The notes beneath the pieces are model-generated. The model saw only the letters and a program-made list of their open reading frames with translations. It was not told the DNA's origin and did not search any database. Made by a program: the position numbers and the translations under genes. This document shows positions 1 through 8,923 of a stretch of DNA of 55,463 nucleotides, piece by piece (position 1 is the stretch's first letter; every line of letters starts with the position of its first letter). Source of the stretch: Thioalkalivibrio denitrificans (GTDB lineage: Bacteria > Pseudomonadota > Gammaproteobacteria > Ectothiorhodospirales > Ectothiorhodospiraceae). Location of the stretch: the NCBI RefSeq assembly GCF_002000365.1, contig NZ_MVBK01000018.1, forward strand, positions 13,063 to 68,525, given 5' to 3'.

Positions 1-2
1 TG

Positions 3-305
3 CTGGAGTCCGTGCGCGGGCCAGGGCGTGACGATCTCTACTGGCGCAGCGGCCAGTACCACGGCGGCGCCGTCAACCTGGCGCATGTGGGCAGTATCAG
101 CACGTGCGCCTTTCCGCAGAAGGCATCCGAGTATCTCTACGCGAACCTCGACCTGCTGGCGGCCTACTTCGGACGGACGCCGCAGGCATTGCTCGCGTCC
201 CGCATTGTCCCGGCGCGCGTCTGCGTGGAGGCGGATGGCGGTGCTGCGCCGCCGGGGCTTCTGCCTAGGGCAAAGAAATCCGGCGGCACTCCCGGGAACG
301 GTTGA
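3..305 (+). CDS. 3' end of an unidentified protein gene (partial)
   Basis: The frame is open from the first base of the window and stops at TGA 303-305, giving about 100 C-terminal residues. The visible part (GRDDLYWRSGQYHGGAVNLA, then a YLYANLDLLAAYFGRTPQAL stretch) reads like a folded domain. The last 25 residues are a low-complexity G/P/K tail. I do not recognise the family. The internal GTG at 12 is probably not a start, because the coding-like sequence continues upstream of it. An unrelated leader region and ahcY follow. Confidence 0.55.
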   Translation: MESVRGPGRDDLYWRSGQYHGGAVNLAHVGSISTCAFPQKASEYLYANLDLLAAYFGRTPQALLASRIVPARVCVEADGGAAPPGLLPRAKKSGGTPGNG

Positions 306-320
306 TCCCGGGCCGCCTAT

Positions 321-454
321 CCCGGACATTGCACCAAGGCGGCCGGCGGCGAGGTACAAACTGTCAACGCGGCCTTTCAGCCAGATACGCCGATTTATGC
401 CGCTCATTCAGAAGGTTGCACGAAGCCGTCGGCCGCCTTGGTGCAATGTCCGGG
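321..454. repeat. 24-bp perfect inverted repeat upstream of ahcY
   Basis: Arms 321-344 (beginning CCCGGACATTGCACCAAGG) and 431-454 are exact reverse complements separated by 86 bp. The right arm lies just before a -10-like TATACT (456-461). A short stem-loop (GACTGC 469-474 pairing with GCAGTC 486-491) and a GAGGAGGT ribosome site (506-513) follow. The placement suggests an operator pair or an RNA structure controlling ahcY. The known SAH-riboswitch consensus is not visible. Confidence 0.7.
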
Positions 455-524
455 CTATACTCCCGGTTGACTGCGCCTTCGCGAGGCAGTCGCTTTACCG
501 TTCCTGAGGAGGTATGCCCTGTCC

Positions 525-1781
525 GTGCCTGCCGACATCCGCGACATCACCATGGCCGACGCCGGCCGCAACCGAATCGAGTGGGCCTGGGCGGAGATGC
601 CGGTGCTGCTGGGGCTGCATGAGCCCTTCCGCGCACAACAACCGCTGGAAGGCCTGCGGATCAGCGGCTGCCTGCACATCACCACCGAGACCGCCAACCT
701 GGCCCGCGTGCTGCAGGCCGGTGGTGCACAGGTGGTGCTCTGCGCCAGTAATCCGCTCAGCACCCAGGACGACGTGGCCGCCGCACTGGTGCGCGACTTC
801 GCCATCCCCGTGCATGCCATCCGCGGCGAGGACACCGAAACCTACTACCGCCACATCGCCGCCGCCCTGGACCACCGCCCGCAGATCACTCTGGACGACG
901 GCGCTGATCTGGTCTCGGAGCTCCACAAGCATCGCACCGAACTGCTGGAGGGCATTGTCGGCGGCACCGAGGAGACCACCACCGGCGTGATCAGGCTGCG
1001 CGCCATGGCCCGGGAGGGGGCGTTGCGCTATCCCATCGTGGCCGTCAACGACGCGCACACCAAGCACCTGTTCGACAACCGCTACGGCACCGGGCAGAGC
1101 GCCCTGGACGGCATCATCCGCGCCACCAACATCCTGCTGGCTGGGCGCACCTTCACTGTGGTGGGCTACGGCTGGTGCGGGCGCGGTCTGGCCCTGCGTG
1201 CCCGGGGGCACGGGGCGCACGTGGTGGTCTGCGAGGTGGAGCCGCTCCGGGCCCTGGAGGCCGTCATGGACGGCTACACGGTGATGCCGCTGATGGATGC
1301 CGCGGCCCGTTCCGACTTCATGGTCACCGTGACCGGTGACAAGCATGCCATCGACCGCGCCCATTTCGACGTGATGAAAGACGGCTGCGTGCTGGCCAAC
1401 GCCGGTCACTTCAACGTGGAACTCAACCTGGAGGCGCTGGCGGAGATGGCCGTGGAGTGTACGCGACCGCGCCCCGAGGTGCAGGAGTACCGCCTGGCCA
1501 ACGGGCGACGCATCCGCGTGCTGAGCGAGGGGCGGCTGGTGAATCTCGCGGCCGCCGAGGGCCACCCGGCTGCGGTGATGGACATGAGCTTCGCCAATCA
1601 GGCCCTTGCCGTCGCCTGGCTCGCCCGGGATGGCCGGGGCCTTTCCCCCCAGGTCCATCCGGTGCCCGACGAGATCGACCGGGAGGTGGCCGCACTGAAG
1701 CTTGCGGCGCTCGGCGTGCATATCGATAGCCTGACCGACCAGCAGCGGGAATACCTTTCCAGTTGGGGCGAGGGGACGTGA
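525..1781 (+). CDS. ahcY: Adenosylhomocysteinase (SAH hydrolase)
   Basis: This cytosolic NAD+-dependent enzyme splits S-adenosylhomocysteine into adenosine and homocysteine, relieving product inhibition of methyltransferases. The 418-residue protein has the family's [12 protein letters not shown]-type N-terminus, the substrate-domain stretch [10 protein letters not shown], the [20 protein letters not shown] segment and the Rossmann NAD motif [10 protein letters not shown]. The C-terminal segment also fits. The length is that of the shorter bacterial/archaeal AhcY form. The GTG start at 525 is chosen because GAGGAGGT ends 11 nt before it; ATG 552 is a fallback. It is preceded by a long inverted repeat that may regulate it. 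Confidence 0.95.
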   Translation: MPADIRDITMADAGRNRIEWAWAEMPVLLGLHEPFRAQQPLEGLRISGCLHITTETANLARVLQAGGAQVVLCASNPLSTQDDVAAALVRDFAIPVHAIRGEDTETYYRHIAAALDHRPQITLDDGADLVSELHKHRTELLEGIVGGTEETTTGVIRLRAMAREGALRYPIVAVNDAHTKHLFDNRYGTGQSALDGIIRATNILLAGRTFTVVGYGWCGRGLALRARGHGAHVVVCEVEPLRALEAVMDGYTVMPLMDAAARSDFMVTVTGDKHAIDRAHFDVMKDGCVLANAGHFNVELNLEALAEMAVECTRPRPEVQEYRLANGRRIRVLSEGRLVNLAAAEGHPAAVMDMSFANQALAVAWLARDGRGLSPQVHPVPDEIDREVAALKLAALGVHIDSLTDQQREYLSSWGEGT

Positions 1782-1789
1782 GGTTTGGG

Positions 1790-1961
1790 TGAGGCGATAG
1801 GCGATAGGCGTGAAACCACCCCCACCCTGGCCCTCCCCCTGAGGGGGAGGGGATTATGGCTGAATCATTGGGAGAAATGAGCTGCGGCCGAGTTCGGCCC
1901 CCTCGTCCGCCGAGTCCCCGCTGTTGGCCCACCTATCGCCTAACGCCTCCCGCCTCACCCA
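1790..1961. repeat. Intergenic hairpins between ahcY and amrA
   Basis: The gap between convergent genes holds a G/C hairpin at 1831-1851 (CCCTCCCCCT / GAGGGGGAGGG). Around it lies a looser inverted repeat of GCGATAGG-type units: GAGGCGATAGGCGATAGGCG near 1793 against CCTATCGCCTAACGCC near 1931. The structure probably terminates transcription from both sides, although no T tract is present. No gene is seen here. Confidence 0.5.
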
Positions 1962-1966
1962 AGGAA

Positions 1967-2536
1967 TCACAGCCGTCGGCCGAAGCTCTCCGTCCTGTAC
2001 CGCTCCACCTGCAACGTGTCCGACCAGCCGTCCGGTGGCAGGCCTGCCTTGATCCTGAGCTCGCGCAGGAACGCCCGCGGCTCGGGGACCGAAGCCCAGA
2101 CGGCCGGCAGGAAGGTGCCCCGATGTCCTCCGTCCTTCAGGATCAGCCCGTCGACGCCCGGGCGGAGCTGCTCGATCAGTTCCGCCTCGGAGTTGAAATG
2201 CATGGGTTCAGGGGGCGTGAGCAGGGAGATCTGCAGTTCGAGACCGTCCAGCTCCGCTTCATCGAGCGGGGGAAAGCGCGGGTCCCGGAAGCCTGCGGCG
2301 TAGGCATTGTGCACCACGTCCTCCACCAGGGGCCGGACGGGCTCCACCGCACCGATGCAGCCGCGCAGCAGGCCATGGCGCTTCAGTGTGACGAAACTGG
2401 CCCGCTTCTCACGCAGTGCCTCGGGTTCCGCGGCCGGATCGACTGGCAACGGCCGCTCGTGGTTCAGGCCGTGCCAGATGCTCTGCTCGGCCACCTCCAG
2501 CAGCCGTTCACGCAGGGCTTCGTCCGGGAGCGTCAT
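1967..2536 (-). CDS. amrA: AmmeMemoRadiSam system protein A (AMMECR1 domain)
   Basis: A 189-residue single-domain AMMECR1 protein. Family features include an RASFVTLKRHGLLRGCIGAV core, where the LRGCIG motif is highly conserved, and the FRDPRFPPL segment followed by ELDGLELQISLLTPPE. Its ATG abuts the amrB stop codon (TGAATG), so the two genes are translationally coupled. The biochemical role is not established. The conserved neighbourhood with a Memo protein and a radical SAM enzyme points to a joint redox or modification pathway. Confidence 0.93.
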   Translation of the reverse strand: MTLPDEALRERLLEVAEQSIWHGLNHERPLPVDPAAEPEALREKRASFVTLKRHGLLRGCIGAVEPVRPLVEDVVHNAYAAGFRDPRFPPLDEAELDGLELQISLLTPPEPMHFNSEAELIEQLRPGVDGLILKDGGHRGTFLPAVWASVPEPRAFLRELRIKAGLPPDGWSDTLQVERYRTESFGRRL

Positions 2537-3322
2537 TCAGTGGACCAGATACGCGCCGTATCCCACCACGCTGTTCCGCGGTCCGGCCGTGTCGCCGGAG
2601 TTGCGCAGGTCGACGCGGGTGACGTGCATGCCGCGTCTGCGGGCCACCTCCAGCAGGCCGCTGATGGGCACCCGGCCGCAGGCGTCCTCGAAATCGATCG
2701 TTTCCCACTGGAGTTGCTCAATGGCGCGGGAGGTGCGGCCGTCCATCAGTCTGGCGGTGTCGTAATCGTGAAAGTGAGAGAGATCCGAACTGATCACGAT
2801 GAGCGTTTCGGCGCCGCCCCAGAGCCGCTCGAGCACCTCCGCCACCTGCGCCGCCGGGGCGTTGCCCGCGACCAGCGGCACCAGCGTGAAGTCCGCCAGC
2901 AGCGTCTGCAGGAAGGGCAGGTGCACTTCCAGGCTGTGTTCCTGCCGGTGGGCCTCGTCCAGGCAACGCACCTGGGGCAATTGCTCAATCTCCACCACGG
3001 CCGCGCGGTCCACCGGCACGTCCCCCAGCGGGGTGCGGAAGTGCCCGGCGCTGGAGGTGGCCAGCCCCGTCAAGGGGACCCGGTGCGAGGGTCCGAGCAG
3101 CACCACCCGGCGCACCGTCTCGCGCATCGACATGAGGCGGGTGTAGGCCGAGGCGGCCACGGGACCGGAGTAGGGGTAACCCGCGTGGGGCACGATCAGC
3201 GCCTTGGGGGGTGGCCCGTCGGGAGCGACATCGCGCAGGTAGCCGGCCAACAGGCCGCGGAGTTCCTCAGGATTGTCCGGGTAGAACAGGCCGGCCACTG
3301 CCGGCTCGCGCACGTTGCTCAT
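2537..3322 (-). CDS. amrB: AmmeMemoRadiSam system protein B (Memo family)
   Basis: A 261-residue Memo-like protein with the dioxygenase-related fold. The family signature VPHAGYPYSGPVAASAY and the SSDLSHFHDYDTA segment carry the conserved metal-type histidines. It starts REPAVAGLFYPD, typical of the N-terminus. The start at 3322 faces amrS across an 84-bp divergent region (3323-3406) that should hold both promoters. Human MEMO1 has been reported to bind metal, but no enzymatic activity is firmly established for bacterial members. Confidence 0.93.
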   Translation of the reverse strand: MSNVREPAVAGLFYPDNPEELRGLLAGYLRDVAPDGPPPKALIVPHAGYPYSGPVAASAYTRLMSMRETVRRVVLLGPSHRVPLTGLATSSAGHFRTPLGDVPVDRAAVVEIEQLPQVRCLDEAHRQEHSLEVHLPFLQTLLADFTLVPLVAGNAPAAQVAEVLERLWGGAETLIVISSDLSHFHDYDTARLMDGRTSRAIEQLQWETIDFEDACGRVPISGLLEVARRRGMHVTRVDLRNSGDTAGPRNSVVGYGAYLVH

Positions 3323-3406
3323 GGGACACCCCGTGCATGAACTAGTATCAGGTTAGACGATCATAGCAGCACGAGGTGCCGAAGCGCGGTGCCGGTGAGG
3401 TGAATC

Positions 3407-4546
3407 ATGCAGCAGGAAAAACCCGTTCTGGGTCACGTGGATCCGGAGAGCATCGTCGACACCCGCTACTGGCACGTCCTGGAGGACGGGCGCGTGCAGT
3501 GCGACCTCTGTCCCCGCTACTGCAAGATGCGCGAGGGCCAGCGGGGCCTGTGTTTCGTGCGCGCCAACATGGGCGGACGGGTGGTCTTGACCACCTACGG
3601 GCGCTCCAGCGGCTATTGCGTGGACCCCATCGAGAAGAAGCCGCTCAACCACTTCCTGCCCGGTACCCCGGTGCTGTCCTTCGGCACCGCGGGCTGCAAC
3701 CTGGCGTGCAAGTTCTGCCAGAACTGGGACATCAGCAAGTCCCGGGAGATGGACACCCTCATGGACCGGGCGGATCCGCAGACCATCGCGCGTGCGGCCG
3801 AGCAGCTCGGGTGCGCCAGCGTCGCCTACACCTACAACGATCCCATCATCTTCCATGAGTACGCCATCGACGTGGCGAAGGCCTGCCGCGAACGGGGCAT
3901 CAAGTCGGTGGCGGTCACCTCCGGCTACGTGTGCGAGGCACCGCGCAACGAGTTCTACGAATACATGGATGCCGCCAACGTGGACCTCAAGGCGTTCACC
4001 GAGGACTTCTACCACAAGGTGACCGGCGGTCATCTGCAGCCGGTGCTGGACACCCTGAAGTATCTCAAGCACGAGACCGGCGTCTGGCTGGAGACCACCA
4101 CCCTGCTCATCCCGGGCCTCAACGATTCCGACCAGGAGCTGGACCAGATGACCCGCTGGGTGGTCAGTGAACTGGGCCCCGACGTACCCATGCATTTCAC
4201 GGCCTTCCATCCGGACTGGAAGATGCTGGACCGCCCGTCCACACCGCGCGCCACCCTCACGCGGGCGCGAGAGATCGCGCTCGCCAACGGCGTGCGCTAT
4301 GCCTATACCGGCAACGTCCACGACCCCGCCGGGCAGAGCACGTACTGCCACCAGTGCGGCGAACGCCTGATCGAGCGCGACGGCTACGAACTGGGGGAGT
4401 GGAATCTCACCGCAGACGGGCACTGCCGTTTCTGCAACACCCCCTGCGCTGGCGTGTTCCAGGCCGAGCCCGGCCACTGGGGCAGCCGGCGCATGCCGGT
4501 GCGTTTGCGGGATCTCGCCGCGGCGGAGCGATCGCAGGGCATCTGA
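3407..4546 (+). CDS. amrS: AmmeMemoRadiSam system radical SAM enzyme
   Basis: A 379-residue radical SAM protein. The [4Fe-4S] motif CNLACKFCQNW sits at about residue 100. It is preceded by a Cys-rich N-terminus (CDLCPRYCKMREGQRGLC) and followed by C-terminal CHQCGERL and CRFC pairs that could bind a second cluster or zinc. ETTTLLIPGLNDS is a characteristic barrel segment. It resembles the PflA-like branch. The gene is divergent from amrB and completes the three-gene system in one locus. Substrate and product are unknown. Confidence 0.94.
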   Translation: MQQEKPVLGHVDPESIVDTRYWHVLEDGRVQCDLCPRYCKMREGQRGLCFVRANMGGRVVLTTYGRSSGYCVDPIEKKPLNHFLPGTPVLSFGTAGCNLACKFCQNWDISKSREMDTLMDRADPQTIARAAEQLGCASVAYTYNDPIIFHEYAIDVAKACRERGIKSVAVTSGYVCEAPRNEFYEYMDAANVDLKAFTEDFYHKVTGGHLQPVLDTLKYLKHETGVWLETTTLLIPGLNDSDQELDQMTRWVVSELGPDVPMHFTAFHPDWKMLDRPSTPRATLTRAREIALANGVRYAYTGNVHDPAGQSTYCHQCGERLIERDGYELGEWNLTADGHCRFCNTPCAGVFQAEPGHWGSRRMPVRLRDLAAAERSQGI

Positions 4547-4580
4547 CCGCGAGGCGTGACGGCGCTGGCGATCTCAAGGT

Positions 4581-4651
4581 CATAGGGCGGCCCGTGGCCG
4601 CCGGGCGGTACCCAAGGGTCACACGCGTCGGCGGCCACGGGCCGCCCTATG
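4581..4651. repeat. 22-bp perfect inverted repeat between amrS and the Met-rich gene
   Basis: Arms 4581-4602 (CATAGGGCGGCCCGTGGCCG...) and 4630-4651 are exact reverse complements around a 27-nt loop. It sits between two converging genes, so it could act as a bidirectional terminator or be a REP-type element. It is unlike the other two hairpin families in the window. Confidence 0.7.
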
Positions 4652-4688
4652 CACATGGCCTGCTCTAGGAGCCTATGCAATATCCCGG

Positions 4689-5507
4689 TTAGCGGCCCAT
4701 CATGCCGTCCCGCATCATGCCGCGGCCCTCACCGTCCATCATGCCGCGACCACGCTCCATCATGCCCGGGCCGCGTGGGGCGGTGCGCATCTGCTCGCGC
4801 TGTTCCTCCGTCAGCACGCCGCGCATTTCATTCATGGCTCGCACGCGCGCCTCGATCATCGGGCGCTTGAGCTCGGCCATGCGGGCGTGAGCCTCGCCCA
4901 CTGCAGCCGGGTCCGGGTCCTCGGAGGCCATCAGTTCGTGCATGTCCTCCTTGACCTCCATCAGTCGGCCCATGTTCTCCCAGTTCTGGCGGCGCAACTC
5001 CCGCTGAATGCGGCGCATCTCGGTCTTTTGCTCATCGGTCAGGTTCATGCCGTAACCCATGCCCATACCGGGTCCCATCATGCCCATGCCGGGTCCCATA
5101 CCCATACCGGGTCCCATCATGCCCATACCGGGTCCCATGCCCATGCCGGGTCCCATCATGCCCATACCGGGTCCCATGCCCATGCCGGGTCCCATGCCCA
5201 TGCCGTAGCCCATACCCATGCCGGGTCCCATGCCCATGCCCATGCCCATGCCGGGACCCATCATGCCGCCCATCATGGGGCATCCGCCCATCATGCCCAT
5301 GCCATAGCCGGGGCCCCAAGGGCCCATGCCGCCCTGCATGCCGGGCATCATGCCCATGCCGCCGCGTTGCTGTTGTTGCATCATGGGCATGTCGTCACGC
5401 TCATCCATGGGCATGCCATGCTGGGCGGTCAGCGCCGTCGCCGGTGCGAGTGTCAGCGCGAGCAGGCCGCTGGCGGCCAGGTTTCTGATCTGTCGGGTCG
5501 TCTTCAT
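4689..5507 (-). CDS. Exported Met/Gly-repeat protein with CpxP/Spy-like LTxxQ domain
   Basis: The 272-residue protein has a signal peptide (residues 1-28, ending ATALTAQ). Residues about 50-154 are a Met/Gly/Pro repeat built on GMGMGPGMGMMGP units. A charged helical domain follows with two LTxxQ motifs (LTDEQ 156-160, LTEEQ 232-236), as in the CpxP/Spy/ZraP family, and then a short Met-rich tail. ATG 5507 is preferred over upstream codons because AGGAGA precedes it. Methionine-rich repeats commonly bind Cu(I), and the gene ends a copper cluster. A periplasmic copper-binding or chaperone role is therefore an inference. Confidence 0.8.
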   Translation of the reverse strand: MKTTRQIRNLAASGLLALTLAPATALTAQHGMPMDERDDMPMMQQQQRGGMGMMPGMQGGMGPWGPGYGMGMMGGCPMMGGMMGPGMGMGMGMGPGMGMGYGMGMGPGMGMGPGMGMMGPGMGMGPGMGMMGPGMGMGPGMGMMGPGMGMGYGMNLTDEQKTEMRRIQRELRRQNWENMGRLMEVKEDMHELMASEDPDPAAVGEAHARMAELKRPMIEARVRAMNEMRGVLTEEQREQMRTAPRGPGMMERGRGMMDGEGRGMMRDGMMGR

Positions 5508-5575
5508 GTTGAGATCTCCTCTCGTGTCGGGAATGTCAGGAACGCCGGTGGGTGCGCCACCGGCGGTCAGATTGC

Positions 5576-6052
5576 TCACCTCGGGGGATGAACATAGGTA
5601 AACCTCGCGCTCACCGGCGCATCGATGCCGGGCCGCGCGACCGTGATCCGGATGTCGTAAGGGCCTTCGCCGCGCAAGGTGAAGTAATTGCCGTAGGTGA
5701 CGGTGTCGTCGATGCGCATGGTCTCGAGTGGTCGGGTCACGCCGGCCAGACCCACAGCTGCGACACGTGCCTCGACCCGCGCATCCTTGATCTGGGCTCC
5801 GCTTCCCTCATCGAACACCGCTGCCATTACATGAAAGGCGTGTCGGCCGCGCGGGATGCCGTTGTGCATCACTTCCTCGGGGTCGCCCTCGTGACGGCCT
5901 TGAATCATCGCCGCCGGCAGCACCCCCAGGTACACGACAACCCCGTTCGCCACCTGCCGGTATTCGGGATCCGCTGCGGCTGTATTGAAACCCAGCATGG
6001 CCACTGCGAGTGACACGGCGATCATGCTGGACATGACATGCCGAATTTTCAT
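5576..6052 (-). CDS. Exported protein of unknown function in copper cluster
   Basis: A 158-residue protein with a clear signal peptide ([21 protein letters not shown], cleavage near NTAAA). The rest looks like a small beta-sandwich: AFHVMAAVFDEGSGAQIKDA, VEARVAAVGL and GPYDIRITVARPG. That layout recalls FixH/YtkA-like periplasmic domains, but I cannot assign a family. ATG 6052 has GAGGAGGGC just upstream and overlaps the stop of the next gene upstream by 4 bp (ATGA), so the genes are coupled. Position between CopA and the Met-rich protein suggests periplasmic copper work. Confidence 0.75.
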   Translation of the reverse strand: MKIRHVMSSMIAVSLAVAMLGFNTAAADPEYRQVANGVVVYLGVLPAAMIQGRHEGDPEEVMHNGIPRGRHAFHVMAAVFDEGSGAQIKDARVEARVAAVGLAGVTRPLETMRIDDTVTYGNYFTLRGEGPYDIRITVARPGIDAPVSARFTYVHPPR

Positions 6053-6321
6053 AGTGCCCTCCTCGACGTTCCGGAACCGTTGCGCCGGCCCGTGCTTTCC
6101 TTGTCGCGCAGGGAAGTCGCGGCGGAGCGAAGGGCGGCTTCTGAACGATGCGACTCGTACCACAGGTACAACAGGATCAACGGGCAAGACAGCATCACGG
6201 CGACCAGGAGCAGGGTCCAGAGCGACCAGCCCCACCACCACACCACCAGCGCCGCGGTACCGGGCATCAGCACAAGACAGACGGCTTTGTTGACGGTGCG
6301 CATCGAAGGCATGGGAATCAC
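6049..6321 (-). CDS. Small two-helix membrane protein downstream of copA
   Basis: A 90-residue protein with two hydrophobic segments: about residues 12-30 ([19 protein letters not shown]) and 33-53 ([21 protein letters not shown]). A basic, Ser-rich cytoplasmic-type tail follows. The GTG start at 6321 overlaps the copA stop (GTGA), and its own stop overlaps the next gene, giving a tightly coupled trio. An ATG at 6312 is an alternative start. No family is recognised. It may be an accessory subunit of the copper pump. Confidence 0.65.
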   Translation of the reverse strand: MIPMPSMRTVNKAVCLVLMPGTAALVVWWWGWSLWTLLLVAVMLSCPLILLYLWYESHRSEAALRSAATSLRDKESTGRRNGSGTSRRAL

Positions 6322-8855
6322 CCTGTCGACAGTTTTGCGCGCTTGAGCAGCATCGAGTTGCCGATCACCGACAGCGAACTGGCGGTCATGGCAATCACGC
6401 CGATCATGGGGTGCAGCAGGCCGACGGCGGCGATGGGGATTGCGGCGCCGTTGTAGAACCAGGCCCAGAACAGGTTGTGCACGATCTTGCGGAATGTCAG
6501 GCGCGAGAGCCGGATGGCCTCCACCACCTTGGTCAACTCGCCGGACACCAGGGTCACGTCGGCGGCCTCGATGGCCACGTCGGCGCCGGCGCCGATGGCG
6601 ATGCCCACGTTGGCCTGCATCAACGCCGGGGCGTCGTTGATGCCGTCGCCCACCATGGCCACGTGGGGGCCGAAGCGCTCCTGGAGTTTGCGGATTTCGT
6701 CCACCTTCCCCTCGGGCAGGACGCCCGCGAGCACCTCGTCGATGCCTACCTCCTCGGCCACGGCGCGCGCCGCCCGCTCGTTGTCGCCGGTGACCATGGC
6801 CACCTTGAGCCCCAGGGCGTGCATGGCCTCGATGGCCCGCTTCGATTCGGGCTTGAGGGTGTCGGCCACGGCGACGATGCCAACGGCCTGCCCGTCGCGC
6901 GCCACCAGCACCGCGGTGCGGCCCCTGGATTCCAGTTGGGCGAGGTCTTCGTCCAGCGCCTCCAGCCCCTGCACACCGGATTCCTCCAGCAGGCGCCGGT
7001 TGCCGATCAGGACCCGCGCGCCCTCCACGGTGCCCTCGACCCCCCGGGCCGTAACCGATCGGAAGCTCTCCACCGGGGAGATCTCCACGCCGCGGCCCTT
7101 CGCACCGTCCACCACGGCGCGGGCCAGGGGATGCTCGGAGGCGTTTTCCACGGCGGCGGCAAGCCGCAGCACCGCTTGCTCATCCCCGTCGGCAGCCACC
7201 ACGTCAGTGAGTTCCGGCTCGCCCCGGGTGATGGTGCCGGTCTTGTCCAGTACCACCATGCGGATGTCCTTGAGCGTCTGGATGGCCTCGCCGGAGCGGA
7301 TCAGCACGCCGCGTTCGGCACCCAGCCCCGAACCCACCATCAGAGCCGTGGGCGTGGCGAGCCCCAGGGCGCAGGGACAGGCGATCACCAGCACCGCGAT
7401 GGCGGCGAGCAGCGCCAGGATCACCGGCCCGGCCTCCGGGTTCACCCATGGCAGGAAGCCCGCGCCCCAGTCCAGGATCGGACGCAGCGGTTCGGGAAAG
7501 AGCAACCAGGCAAAAAGACTCGCCAGCGCGATCGCGATCACCGCCGGTACGAAGCGGGCCGTCACCCGGTCGGCAAACTCCTGGATGGGCACTTTCGAGG
7601 ATTGGGCCTGTTCCACCAGTTTGATGACCTGGGAAAGGAAGGTGTCTGCGCCCACCCGGGTGGCCCTGATCTTGAGTCGGCCCTCCTTGTTGATGGTGGC
7701 CCCCAGTACCGGGGCGCCGGGGGACTTCTCCACCGGAATGGACTCCCCGGTGGCGATGGACTCGTCCACATGGCTGTCGCCTTCCACCACTTCTCCGTCG
7801 GTGGGGATCTTCTCGCCCGGACGCACGATCATCACATCGCCGATGGACAGTGCCTTGACCGGTACTTCCACCTCCTCGCCGTCGCGTTCCACGCGTGCCG
7901 TCTTGGCCCCCAGGGTGAGCAGCTTGCGGATCGCCTGGGATGCGCGGCCCTTGGCGCGGTTCTCCAGATACCGCCCCAGCAGGTGGAAAGTCATGATGGT
8001 GGCGGCCATCTCGATGAACGAGGTCATGGGGTAGACAAAGCCCACCAGGCCGATGAGATAGGGCGGCAGGCTGCCCATGGAGATGAGCACGTCCATGTTC
8101 GCGGTGCGGTTGGTCAGCGAGCGCCAGGCGGAGACGTGAGTGGCCCAGCCGCCGTAGAGAAACACCACGGGGAAGGCCAGCGCCGCGATCACGGCCAGGT
8201 AGGCGGGTATGGGTGCGACGAACATGTGCACCATCATCAGCACCATGATCAGCGTGGTGGGTACCGCCGCGATCACGAAGCGCCGCCAGGCACGGGTCAG
8301 GTAGGCCGACTCCACGTCCGCCTCTTCGTCGGGTGCTTCGGTCGAGACCGAGGCCACCTCGTAGCCGGCCCGCTCCACGGCGGCCCGCAGTGCCTCTGGC
8401 GCGGGTCCGTCGGCGGCTGGTTTCACGATGACCTGATGGTTGGAGATATTGGTACGGATCTCCCCCACGCCAGCCAGGCGCTGCAGGGAGTCCTTGACCA
8501 GACCTGCGCAGTGGTCGGAGCCCATGCCGGGCACGACCAGCCGGACTTCGGCGAGGGAAGATGCTGCCTGGCCGGAACCGGAGTCCGCGGCCACTTCATA
8601 ACCGGCACGCTCCACCGCCTTGCGAAGCGTGCCGCGGTCGACGCGGGCGGGATCGAACTCGACGTCCACGCGATGGTTCGTGATGTTGGTGCGCACCTCG
8701 CCCACACCCGGCAGCCGGCGCAATGAGGAGGAGACGATCCCGGCGCAATGGTCGGAACCCATGCCGGGCACGGTGAGCGTGGCTGATTCGAGCGCGTTGA
8801 CGGCGTCGTTCGGCTCGGCACCGGCTGCATGGGCAGTCTGATCAGATCTGTTCAT
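6318..8855 (-). CDS. copA: Copper-exporting P1B-type ATPase CopA
   Basis: An 845-residue Cu(I)-transporting ATPase of the inner membrane. Two N-terminal HMA domains (about 24-90 and 104-168) are followed by the transmembrane part, actuator loop TGES (369-372), the CPC metal site (493-495), the phosphorylation motif DKTGT (537-541), an HP motif (SEHPLA) and GDGINDAP. Both HMA domains carry GMGSDHCAG (31-39, 110-118) instead of the usual GMxCxxC, so each offers one Cys plus a His. CPC identifies the substrate class as Cu(I)/Ag(I). It heads a coupled operon with two small genes. Confidence 0.95.
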   Translation of the reverse strand: MNRSDQTAHAAGAEPNDAVNALESATLTVPGMGSDHCAGIVSSSLRRLPGVGEVRTNITNHRVDVEFDPARVDRGTLRKAVERAGYEVAADSGSGQAASSLAEVRLVVPGMGSDHCAGLVKDSLQRLAGVGEIRTNISNHQVIVKPAADGPAPEALRAAVERAGYEVASVSTEAPDEEADVESAYLTRAWRRFVIAAVPTTLIMVLMMVHMFVAPIPAYLAVIAALAFPVVFLYGGWATHVSAWRSLTNRTANMDVLISMGSLPPYLIGLVGFVYPMTSFIEMAATIMTFHLLGRYLENRAKGRASQAIRKLLTLGAKTARVERDGEEVEVPVKALSIGDVMIVRPGEKIPTDGEVVEGDSHVDESIATGESIPVEKSPGAPVLGATINKEGRLKIRATRVGADTFLSQVIKLVEQAQSSKVPIQEFADRVTARFVPAVIAIALASLFAWLLFPEPLRPILDWGAGFLPWVNPEAGPVILALLAAIAVLVIACPCALGLATPTALMVGSGLGAERGVLIRSGEAIQTLKDIRMVVLDKTGTITRGEPELTDVVAADGDEQAVLRLAAAVENASEHPLARAVVDGAKGRGVEISPVESFRSVTARGVEGTVEGARVLIGNRRLLEESGVQGLEALDEDLAQLESRGRTAVLVARDGQAVGIVAVADTLKPESKRAIEAMHALGLKVAMVTGDNERAARAVAEEVGIDEVLAGVLPEGKVDEIRKLQERFGPHVAMVGDGINDAPALMQANVGIAIGAGADVAIEAADVTLVSGELTKVVEAIRLSRLTFRKIVHNLFWAWFYNGAAIPIAAVGLLHPMIGVIAMTASSLSVIGNSMLLKRAKLSTG

Positions 8856-8923
8856 TCAAGCGGGCTCCCGTTGCATTGCATTGAGCGGTTCGGTGTGTGG
8901 GTATCCTGTGGGTCTCGCCGGGT

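Noticed and set aside
306-524. SAH riboswitch before ahcY
   Set aside because: The conserved pattern known for SAH riboswitches could not be found. Only an inverted repeat and a short hairpin are present.
1856-3340. Plus-strand frame of nearly 500 codons opposite amrA and amrB
   Set aside because: It is an antisense shadow of two conserved genes, a common artefact in GC-rich DNA.
4887-5591. Plus-strand His/Ala-rich frame (HAHAGSHTHAG-type) opposite the Met-rich gene
   Set aside because: The His repeat is just the other strand of the Met/Gly repeat. The minus-strand frame has a signal peptide, a ribosome site and LTxxQ motifs.
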